A stretch of DNA of 64,000 bases from Atherix ibis. Taxonomy: Eukaryota; Arthropoda; Insecta; Diptera; Athericidae. Shown in pieces: positions 35,810-44,770 of this stretch. The translations under genes and the position numbers were made by a program. The stretch spans positions 95,487,696 through 95,551,695 of the forward strand of contig OY282606.1 in NCBI GenBank assembly GCA_958298945.1. Reading direction: 5' to 3'. Under the pieces are notes generated by a model. That model was not told the origin of the DNA. It searched no databases and saw only the letters and a list, made by a program, of their open reading frames with translations. Each line of letters begins with the position of its first letter. Position 1 is the first letter of the stretch.

Positions 35810-36004
35810 ATGCTTACTGTGGTATCAATTATATTGAAAATACGAGCATACAAGTGGTACAAGGGTCGAACTCATCGTCTCCGTCTGCCAAAAACATCTG
35901 CAGAGAATGCATTGGCAATTGACAATCGCTATTCTGCCTCAAGAGGAGAGTTCATGGTATATTTTGAGGTTTCGACTTTTGTGTTTTTGCATGTAAGAAA
36001 ATGA
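35810..36004 (+). CDS. unrecognised ORF; its centre looks like a coding exon
   Basis: An ATG-initiated 64-codon ORF whose middle, 35850-35955, has far higher GC than the flanks and a balanced amino-acid composition (WYKGRTHRLRLPKTSAENAL, then AIDNRYSASRGEFM). A GT dinucleotide (GTATAT) follows GEFM at 35956 and an AG precedes WYKG, so an internal exon of about 35853-35955 is conceivable, although the acceptor lacks a good pyrimidine tract. I recognise no family. Alternatives are a fragment of an unknown transposable element or chance. It lies 100 bp from the mariner at 36106. Confidence 0.22.
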   Translation: MLTVVSIILKIRAYKWYKGRTHRLRLPKTSAENALAIDNRYSASRGEFMVYFEVSTFVFLHVRK

Positions 36005-36105
36005 AAGATTGGTTATCATTTATCATATATAAATAGACTAGAAAATAATATAAATAATATTTCAAAATAATGAGCAATTAAAAACCATAGAAAATATTAC
36101 GTTTA

Positions 36106-37310
36106 TACGAGGGTCGTTCAATAAGTCCTTAGAAAAAGATGGAAAAAAACTGTTTTTAAAAAAAAAAATTTTATTTGTCAACATAATCTCCTTTTAGCTC
36201 TATAAACTTTTCCAACCGTTTTTCCAAAATTTTTATCCCGTCCAAAAAATAGGATTTCGGAAGTTCTTCAAAATACTCATCCGTTTGAGCAATGACGTCC
36301 TCGTTGGAAGTGAACCCTCGTCCGCCAAGCCATTTCTTCAGATTGGGGAAAAGAAAATAGTTACTCGGGACCAAATCTGGTGAATAAGCGGAATGCTGCA
36401 ACAATTCCATTCTCAATTCCACAATTTTGGTCACGGAAACAGCGCAGGTATGCACACGCGCATTGTCCTGATGCAAGAGGATTTTTTTCATCTTCAGATG
36501 GGGGCATTTCTCTTTGATTTCCTCGCTCAACCGTTGCAATAACGACGCGTAATACGCTCCTGTTATTGTTTTTCCTTTTTCCAAGTAGTCGATAAAAATG
36601 ATGCCCTTCGAATCCCAAAAGACCGTGGCCATCACCTTGCCGGCCGTTGGCACAGTTTTTGCCTTCTTCGGAGCCCGTTCACCCTTGAAAATCCACTGTG
36701 ATGACTGTCTCTTCGTTTCTGGAGTGTAGTAGTGTATCCAGGTTTCGTCCACAGTGACATATCGACGAAGGAATGCGGCAGGATTGCGATGGAAGAATGC
36801 CAACATAGCCTCAGAGTCCACTACACGATTGCGCTTATTCTCCTCTGAGATACTGTACCTTGTGATATGCCCGTGGCCTCAACTAATTCGCGCACTTTAA
36901 TTCGCCGATCGTTCAAAATCAGATCGTGGATTTTGTCGATGATTTCAGGAGTAGACACCTCAACTGGGCGTCCTGAACGATGTTCATCTTTTGTGGATGA
37001 ACGGCCACGTTTAAATTCATTTACCCAATTGTAAACCGTCGCAAACACAGGTGCAGATGTGCCATGAACTGCATCCAACTCGGCTTTGATTTCTTTCGGG
37101 CTTAAGCCTTTCAAATGGAGATGTTTGATGACAGCCCTAAATTCGCTTTTTTCCATTGTTATGCCCAAATAAATGTCGTTAACTTTAATCGACGATAGAA
37201 ATTGACCTACGCTATGGATCGAGCTGAAATTTTGACAGCTTCCCTGTCGATAATGCTACTACGAGCGCAATTTCTCGGATTTTCTAAGGACTTATTGAAC
37301 GACCCTCGTA
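36106..37310 (-). mobile_element. mariner with perfect 31-bp terminal inverted repeats
   Basis: The left end is TACGAGGGTCGTTCAATAAG, then TCCTTAGAAAA. The right end is its exact reverse complement (31 of 31 bases). TA flanks both ends (36104-36105 and 37311-37312), the expected target duplication. The length of 1205 bp is about 75 bp short of a normal mariner, matching an internal deletion in the transposase gene. Intact ends mean it could still be moved by a transposase supplied in trans. Confidence 0.95.
36171..37156 (-). pseudogene. mariner transposase, DD34N, with internal deletion and frameshift
   Basis: The N-terminal part runs from ATG at 37156 (MEKSEFRAVIKHLHLKGLSP) through SGRPVEVSTPEIIDKIHDLI to ATGISQGTVSQ. 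There a deletion of roughly 60-75 bp has removed the stretch leading to the WVPR linker and shifted the frame. The protein resumes as EENKRNRVVDSEAMLAFFHR and continues without a stop to the TAA at 36171-36173. The first Asp is in YVTVDETW and the second in LLHQDNARVH. At the third site, 34 residues later, the sequence is YSPDLVPSNYFLF, with Asn (AAC, plus-strand gtt at 36360-36362) in place of Asp. The C-terminus IKILEKRLEKFIELKGDYVD is complete. Loss of the third Asp alone would abolish catalysis. Subfamily not assigned; not irritans or mauritiana type. Confidence 0.93.
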
Positions 37311-37539
37311 TATTCCATATTAAAATTGTTCACTTTCAAAATAATATTAATAAATTGCGTTATGAACTGAAAACAAAAAATAAACGTTTGTGGACAATGA
37401 AAGTGTAGAGAAAAACTCCGTCGACCAGTGATCACAGACAGTCATTCCGAATCTGGCTCGCCTACTAACAGAATGGCAAATAACACCGCAGAGGCGATGA
37501 CTGGACCAATTTTTGACTCATTGGATAACCTTAAACAAA

Positions 37540-37900
37540 CCAGTCTATTCAATATCCATACCGAAATTCTAGGCGTGGAAGCTCCTCAGAATCCGGATTG
37601 GACATACTGATCTTACTTATAATTTCCTTTTTGGCAACACCAATCGTCCCTTATGGCAATCCTGTGGCACCCATTTCACTATCATCCATATTCTTCATGA
37701 ATGCCACATAACCACATAACCATTCCCTAGTCCCCTATTTAAACTTCTACAACATACTAATCTGCTCCAAAAAATATAACAAAATTCTCAATATTCTGTA
37801 CTACTAACCACAGACCAGCCGCTTCCAGATAACTTCCCACACGTACTATGAAGTCGCCAAATGGACTCACGATCGTTGCGCTATGAAGTGGCCCCCTAAG
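37540..37900 (+). pseudogene. Jockey-clade ORF2 C-terminal relic and 3' tail
   Basis: RIRIGHTDLTYNFLFGNTNR, then PLWQSCGTHFTIIHILHECH (about 37583-37710), matches the usual end of Jockey-type ORF2 (RxRIGHTxLTHxxLF...PxCxxCxxxLTxxHILxxC). The first Cys of the zinc-knuckle-like C-x2-C-x7-H-x4-C is Trp here (TGG). The frame preceding it (37428-37610) is open but shifted. A 44-bp motif at 37848-37891 (ATGAAGTCGCCAAATGGACT, then CGCTATGAAGTGG) is shared with 25624-25667. A 5'-truncated, dead copy. Confidence 0.65.
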
Positions 37901-37987
37901 GGACCAAACAAATATAAACGTATTTTTTTAGCTCCTCCACTTCCCGTTGCAGTAATAGTAGGAGAATATGACGCTGAAGTCAGTGAA

Positions 37988-38045
37988 ATACGAGGTTGGT
38001 GTATAGAAAAATTGAGATACCAGGTTGGTGTATAGGGAAACCACG
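37988..38045. repeat. 29-bp tandem duplication
   Basis: ATAC(G/C)(A)GGTTGGTGTATAG(A/G)AAA occurs at 37988-38016 and 38017-38045. Confidence 0.8.
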
Positions 38046-38049
38046 AAAA

Positions 38050-38420
38050 AATTCGTAGTTTCAATACCAGCAACGTTCATCGAATACTAGCGTTTCCAGC
38101 TAGTATTTAACTGGTATTAGGGGACACATCTATGGTATTCGACGTGGTGTCAATACCAGATGTGTGCCAATAGCAAAAGACACACAATTTCTTCGTGTCT
38201 CCTGTTCGTTTCTCAACTACAATGCTTTATATTAAGAATCGTAATCTTGAAAACTGGCATACACGTGGTACCTGGCCCTCATTTCAGAAGATAATTACAT
38301 TATTAAATGAAATTTACTCGTATCTGGAATTATTCCAGTAGTGGCATATACTTGGTACCTGACCCTCGTTCAAAATTTTTGGCGTCACGATTTTGTTGCA
38401 GCGTTGTGATCTAATTAGTT
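38050..38420. repeat. patch of short direct and inverted repeats
   Basis: CACATCTATGGTATT (38125-38139) is inverted as AATACCAGATGTG (38152-38164) with a 2-base indel. TGGCATACACGTGGTACCTG (38255) and TGGCATATACTTGGTACCTG (38343), followed by (G/A)CCCTC, flank the 60-bp repeat shared with 33345-33405. This suggests an unrecognised element with 85-bp-spaced direct repeats. No ORF. Confidence 0.5.
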
Positions 38421-40560
38421 CTTGTCAATGATCGGCGCCATTTTTTTTACACTGCCATTAGGATAAATAAAATTGATATTATTTATTGTAATTATTTTTA
38501 TATTTTGATTAGCCGAAATTATTTTTATTTAATAGATTGTATAGCCAAATGATACCTCGTTAGAAAATACTGAATCATGATATAATTTTTCTAATAACTA
38601 GAGTTTCCCGGGTTAATATTTTGTATTCTATCTTTATTATATCCTAACTTTATCTGGAATTCTTTTTGGCACCTACGTAGATTCTACAGCCTGCCTTTCC
38701 ACTTAAAAAGATCCTAAAATTCCATTCAACATTCTTTAAAACAAATTTTTATCCGTTCACGAAATGGAAAGTGATTGTGAATGAACAAAAATTTACTCTT
38801 TTTTTAAGAGCAGCACTATTCCGCGACTAATGTGGATCCTGTACACTAGACTAAAACGAGAAGAACTTGAAAGTCGATACTGCCGATTACTCAGATCTTA
38901 TTTATACAATGCTAATTATACCAAAATTATACAATGCTAATTATACAATTACCTTCCCGACTACTTCCTTGCATAACTAACCTTCTAGTGTATTGTTACA
39001 AACAACATCGATTACCATCTACCTTCAACCTATTATCACTCTTATTAAAAACTTATCAACAACTTCCCTCCCTATAAGACTCTCAGTAACCTTTCAAAGG
39101 GTTAAATACTAATAATTAAAAAAAACGCTAAAAAAATTAACTTTCAAATGACATTAAAAAAAAAATTTTTTATTTTTAATATACAAATGTAAAAAAAATT
39201 AATTGTGAAGTATAAAGTCGTGATTAAATATTGCACTGTTGACAAATGTGATTTAATCATATTTTTAAAACTGAACATTTAAATTTTTTTATTATTTGTT
39301 TAAATTAAGTTATTAAAAATGGAAGAAACAAAAATGTCGATTTTTTTTTATTTAAGTTCTATTTTTTTTAATTTACTTTTTAAAAAAAAATATATAATTA
39401 ATTTTCTTATAGGTTCTAATAATACTATCTTTTTTTAAAAAAAATATAATTAATTTTCTTACAGGTTATATAATACTAATTGTAGTGTAAAATGGCTTGC
39501 TACGAGTAGGCATCTTGATTTCAAATTGTTCAGATCGAGTTAAAAAGAGTATTTTTTTAATTAATATTTCAACCATAAAAATTAAAATGAAAAACAAAAA
39601 AAATAACAACAACAATAACAGAACTTTTTGTTCAAAGATTTTATTAGAAAATTAAAATACAACAGATGCGAATGCCGTTCAAATCGATTAGCGAGAACAA
39701 GAAGTAATTTGAACGAAACGAATTAACATTTTATAACTTTTATCAGCAATAACAATTTATGAGTAATTTTATAAAATACTTTTCGGTTTATTAATTTTTG
39801 GTCTGAATAATGATTATCCGACATTTTATAAATTTAACAAACATTACGATCAATTTCAACACAATATTTAGTATTGTTCGGCCTGCTAGCTAATAAATTA
39901 AAAATTAGTTAAAAAAAAATTTTATGAAGAAAATCTTTTATTAAGAAAATATTAAAAATTTAATTAGAAAATAATTTATTACACGTAGCTAAGACTATTG
40001 ATTAATTTAATAAAATTGAATTTTTGGTTTTATTGATTTATTATTATTATTTTCAAGTATTTTAAATATGTTTGTGGTGCTAAAAATTAACTTTTTTTTT
40101 TAGAATATTTATGTTTAAGTTTGATAGCCTTTAACTGTACCGGTACATGCACATAATTTTAGTATTTTCTTTTTATTATATTTTCGAAAAGGTTTTACTT
40201 CTTTTGTAATTGAAATAGTTCTCTTTTATTATTGATCCTTAATTTACAGGAGGAAAATTTGGAATTCAGTCTATTTTCCAAAAGATTGACTATAAACTAT
40301 GATTTCTTAATTTTTTTTTTTTTAAATTTAATGATTAATTATGAGTTGTTTATTTTTTTTATAAATATGAAAATTTATTTTCAATAAGTTGATATGATTT
40401 TTAATTTCAAAATAGAAAGTGGCTAAATTCGCGAACATTTCTCTAGAAATAACCTCTAATATGTGTACTTTGAAAGATAAAGGATATTCTGTAGGCTAGA
40501 CCAATTTGCGCAACGACTTGGAATTAAAATCTTGATATTCATAAATCCGCTGATACAAGT
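38420..40560. other. AT-rich DNA with two local tandem repeats, no gene
   Basis: TATACAATGCTAATTATAC occurs at 38903 and 38928 (period 25). A unit of about 54 bp ending in ATATAATTAATTTTCTTAYAGG and TTCTAATAATACTA-like sequence occurs at about 39377 and 39431. Otherwise A/T-rich with no coding signal. Confidence 0.6.
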
Positions 40561-41420
40561 AGTATATCCTTCATAGTTCTAAAGAGTTGTTCTTCTACAT
40601 TGGCAAAACCATTTCCACCTATTCTTTTAGAAAATAGCATTCGTTCAACCAATTTCAAAGAAAAGGCGAATCCTCTTTCTCCTCCAATTACAGACGCATT
40701 GCTAAGGTCTTGGGAACAACGATAACCTATCAGCTAATGAAATATTTTGAATCAAGGAAACTCCTCAGTGACCGTCAATATGGTTTCCGTAGCTTTGGTG
40801 ATTTGATGGCATATCTAACCGAAAAGTGGAACCACACTGTCCATTTCTTTGGGAAGTATAGGATTATTGCACTTGATATTTGACAGAGTTTGGTATCGAG
40901 CTCTTTTGTCGAAAATACGTGCATATGATATTGACGATTGCTTCCTCAAATGGATTGGAAGCTACTTTTCGAATCGATCAATGCGAGTTGTTTTGGATGG
41001 GTTCAAGTCTGCAGTTCACGAAATAAATGCTGATGTTCTTTAGGGTTCGGTTCTATCTCCGACCCTTTTTCATAAATGATTTCTTTTCTGCTACTTCTAA
41101 TCCAATCCGCTCATTTTTTTATACTCGTTTTCTGATTCACGTCGTTGTTCTTCGGCTATGGAAATGGAGCGACAACCTATGTCAAATTTATTAAATTCCA
41201 ATGTGGACAATATATTACTATGGGGCTTGAAGAATAAAGTCGAATTTAATACCAAATATTGAGACTTCCTTGAGATTCTATCTGATCTAGCCAAATGCAT
41301 ACCCATGTATGCGGAGGCGCTTCTAAAACGTCATTGCACTTACTAAATGGGATTTAAAATCAAACAATAAAATTAATAAGGGTCATTAGACTCACTGGAA
41401 CACCGACGTAATGTCTCCTG
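40560..41420 (+). pseudogene. Jockey/CR1-like non-LTR reverse transcriptase relic, FADD lost
   Basis: The RT fingers and palm are readable in changing frames. NYRRIAKVLGTTITYQLMKY then FESRKLLSDRQYGFRS (about 40690-40790) is the classic NYRPI...LSDxQYGFR start. DLMAYLTEKWN follows, then IIALDI, a region equivalent to KAFDRVWHKALL (DRVWYRALLSKIRAYDIDDC, 40877-40942), FLKWIGSYFSNRSMRVVLDG (40945-41005) and GSVLSPTLF as GFGSISDPF. Then NPIRSF leads to YSFSDSRRCSSAMEMERQ, so the FADD catalytic box between them has been deleted. SNVDNILLWGLKNKVEFN (about 41190-41250) and LAKCIPMYAEALLKRHCTY (41288-41345) are the post-palm blocks. In-frame stops are present. Dead. Confidence 0.85.
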
Positions 41421-41610
41421 TCTTATCGTATTTTCCATAAACAATATTTCAAGAAATTGGCTATTTAAGAGCAAAATGCACTGCCATCTCTATCTTTATT
41501 CCTTCTAATTCTTCCCACATGAGCGATGTTACATAACATTATAAGGATATTTGCAAGTCCTTTTGGGCAAGTGGTTTATAAAAATATAAAAAAATAGGTA
41601 TATTTTGAAA
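41420..41610. other. short unassigned spacer
   Basis: May still belong to the retroelement relic; no clear motif. Confidence 0.3.
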
Positions 41611-42140
41611 GAGCAAAAAAAGGCTAGAACCAATAAGTAAAACGTGGACGATCCAATAGTCATGTGGGTGGCCGTAAGAAATCCATTGCTTCGTTCACAT
41701 AAATAAGAAGAAAAGGTTGGAACCATAAAAACAGGTTCTTTGGAATGAAGTGTTAAAATTTAAATTTTTTTGGGTCTAACAGGTGGACGTTTGTACACTG
41801 TAAGTTATGGTGGGGAAATATTATAGTTTGAGGATATGCTTCGCAGGACTTTTACAAGGAGATCTTGTTAGATGCACATTATTGTTTTGTGAATAAAAAT
41901 TTAAGAAAGTTATTATTTTGTTGAGCAATTAAATGGAAAATGATTTAATTGTTTAGCAAGATAATGACTTTCCTCACCTATGTTTAACATTCTTGCAGAA
42001 ACAGGGTCTGCGAAGGGTATAATATAGTCACCCATAGTCATCAGATAGCGAAGAATGTTCTAGGCAAAGCTTCTTAAAATCTGCTCAAAAATTACTCGAC
42101 AAACTCTGGAAAAATTGTATAAAACATGCTCAGGTTTGGT
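41610..42140 (+). pseudogene. Tc1-like transposase relic
   Basis: Fragments in several frames resemble the Tc1 catalytic domain. KRLEPISKTWT (41620) resembles KRLEFAxxHxxWT. VLWNEVLKFKFFW (41734) resembles VLWSDESKFNLFG, with the first Asp lost. CKLWWGNIIV-stop-GYAS (about 41800) resembles VKHGGGSIMVWGCFS. QDNDFPHLCLTFLQKQ (41958-42005) resembles QQDNDPKHTS and carries the second Asp. LLDKLWKN near 42100 may be the C-terminal region. Very degenerate; the overall order supports the assignment but each match is short. Confidence 0.48.
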
Positions 42141-43170
42141 TAAGCAATTTTTAACTGGCAAATTATTGTTAACAAATAATTTCAAAATAAATAATCGAAA
42201 AATTATTTTAAACTAATTTGTTAAAAATAATATTATATCGAAAATTCCTAATATCATCAATGTCGTGTATAAATAAAAAAAAATGAACTCGTTCAAATAC
42301 CTATGGCTGCTAGTGTTCCATATTGAATGGACAGAATTTGAATACTCAACGTAAAGAAATACTCACTTAAAGCAAGTATAACTCTTATCAAAAATGTTGA
42401 TATAATATTTTTTCTAACAAAATAAAATTTTTTAACAATTAATATTTGCGAATGTATAATTTTATAAACTAGAAACTGAATTATTTGAATATTGCTCTTT
42501 TAACAGCGGACTATAAATATTTGCATTTTACTACTTTTACTGACGATAGAATGGCGGCAAACGGTTAGCTAAATTGTATATTATACAAATTTTATTCAGG
42601 TAATTTATATTCTACTCTCAGTTATCATAATATTGACTCAGTTTCGTTTTCAATTCGCCAAAACTAATAAACACTTTATGAAATTTCACAAAAATATTAA
42701 AATTGAATTTTTATCAATATGTGTTTACACAATATTCTAGAAAAATTAATTCAAAACTTTTGTACGATTACTTCCTTGATTTCAATAAAAAGAAAAAGAA
42801 CTGGAGGGCAGGAATTCCGTTTCTTGTAATAAATATCGATATTTTTTGAAAAAGATTTATTAATCTATGTAAAAATATTCAAAGATAATATTTGATTTTT
42901 AAGATATTTTATAGAAAATTTTATATAAAAACCAAACCAAATGATAACAAATAGAAAGGAAAGAAAAAAAACTACAATGGATCTATGAGGATAAATATTT
43001 TGAAAAGGTGATATTTATATTATAGCATTAATGATGAAGATTTATGCTAATCTAAATAATATAAGATTTACTTTTGATCTATGATAATATGATTTTTAGA
43101 GACTTGAAGTAAAAACAAATATTCTATTTAAAATGAAAGAAATTGATAAAAAATTGATAAAACTGCTCTT
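42141..43170. other. AT-rich DNA, nothing recognised
   Basis: No conserved block or structured repeat identified. Confidence 0.5.
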
Positions 43171-43474
43171 ATCCAACGAATTTGAAAAAAATTAATAAGC
43201 GTTCTCGTTCTACAAATGAAGTGGCGGTCGTATCGCATTGAGCCATAAAGTGGCGGTCTATTTACTTTCTTTTATTACAACGCCACCAGAGGTGTTTTGC
43301 TGAACCACTAAAACATGAACATCAAAGAGACAGATCAGACATGGCAAAGGAAATAATAATATTGTTTTCGAAATTATTATTTTTCTTAAATAAATGTGGA
43401 TTCAAATAAATTCAAAGAATATTTTATTTAAAAAAAAACGGTTGCATTTTTTTAACCTATTTTAATTGAAGTGT
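43171..43474 (+). repeat. unclassified ~300-bp dispersed repeat, copy 2
   Basis: Begins ATCCAACGAATTTGAAAAAA and ends TTTTAATTGAAGTG. See copy 1 at 34414-34718. The two copies differ by scattered substitutions and short indels. Confidence 0.88.
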
Positions 43475-43779
43475 GCTGGTTTCAAATGTGAAACGAGTGA
43501 AACCTCTTGTAAAGTCAAACCGCCAATTAACAATGAAGCTGATGAGTGAGTCCGTGAAAGAGTCAGCAAAAAAGGTAATGGCGTCAGATCAGACATTGCA
43601 GACACTTTGATGATCCACCGATACAACTCCCACTGTTATACAACCACCTCCATCAATGAGTTTTTGTAGGAAAAAGGCATTTTCCCGTGATTCCCAGCCC
43701 AACTATTTATCCAATTAAAATCTTTGTGACGTTTTATTTGTTCCGCAAGACCAAAATCTATTGAAAAGGATCTTGTCAC

Positions 43780-44000
43780 TGTCGGTAACACCCAAAAGAG
43801 TATAACCGAGGAGTTAAAGGCGATTGCAGTTGAAGCCTTTAAAGCAGCACTACTTGCAGTCTTGGAAGACAACATTTCACGTATTATTACCGATATACCC
43901 ACCGGGATGCTCGAAAAAGTGGTTCAATTTTTGGAGCAAAAATCGTGGCCAACATTTATTTACCTGACATAAGGTTTTAAAATTAAATAGCGAGAATTGA
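43780..44000 (+). pseudogene. Tc1/mariner-superfamily transposase relic (SDEAHFWL family), copy 3
   Basis: LLAVLEDNISRIITDIPTGM followed by LEKVV (about 43852-43925) matches AVLEDNITRVIAEIPVGMLE of the copy at 11.3 kb. The sequence continues with AAAATCGTGGCCAACATTTA against AAAAGCCGTGGCCAACATTT. The 3' flank TTATCGATTCAAATAAAAAA and TGCCACATAA are also shared. Only the C-terminal end and 3' UTR remain recognisable; the upstream 300 bases (43480-43780) show no clear transposase motif. Confidence 0.68.
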
Positions 44001-44524
44001 TTTATCGATTCAAATAAAAAATAAAAACTTAAAAAATTACCCTTTAATATGCTTAATTTAATATACAATAATCATGTCTATGAATTTATTTCAACAATAC
44101 TGCCACATAAAAATATATAAAAAATGTGAAAATATATTGACAGCACTGTAAACAGAATAGAAAGTTTAGTAGTTAAAGTTAAATTGACGAGTGAACACAG
44201 TAGCATTTGCGTTGGTGTTTATAATTGCGTGCATTGCCATAAGACGGTGAATGTTTTAAAATGTTTGAGAGCACTTTGTGTTCTTGTTTTTACTGACAAA
44301 ATGTTGTGTACATTACTGCACAAAAACAGAATATTTGATTTATAAATGATATAAGATATTTTCCCAATATCAAACTATTCAAAATTAAACAAAACTACAA
44401 TACTATAAAAAATGGGTACAAAATAAAAATTTTTAAATAGCGTATATTTTGATAAAAGTATTTCAATCTCACATAGAATTCCTGTGAGCCACAGAATCAA
44501 TTCACGCAATACATAAACAAAATA

Positions 44525-44770
44525 GTGGAAAATTACGTTGGATTAACAAACAAATGTAACTATTGCTATGATACTTGTGACGTTGCCATTATTACATTAT
44601 CCACACCCCCCATACACGAAGAGTGTGTGGTTAGCGCCAACTTGTGTTGGCATAAAGAGCAAATTGAATTTGTTTATCTTGAAGCAACACTCTTAGTAGC
44701 AGCTACGTGTACCATAAAATTCAAAGAGCTATTTCCGCTGACAAGTATAAAACTGAATGTTTACTGGTAA
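44525..44770 (+). CDS. unrecognised 81-codon ORF
   Basis: A frame open from a GTG, with composition less AT-rich than its surroundings and six cysteines (KCNYCYDTCD, then EECVVSANLCW, then TCTIKF). No ATG near the start and no splice signals that I trust. No family recognised. It may be a chance ORF in a slightly GC-richer patch. Confidence 0.13.
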   Translation: MENYVGLTNKCNYCYDTCDVAIITLSTPPIHEECVVSANLCWHKEQIEFVYLEATLLVAATCTIKFKELFPLTSIKLNVYW

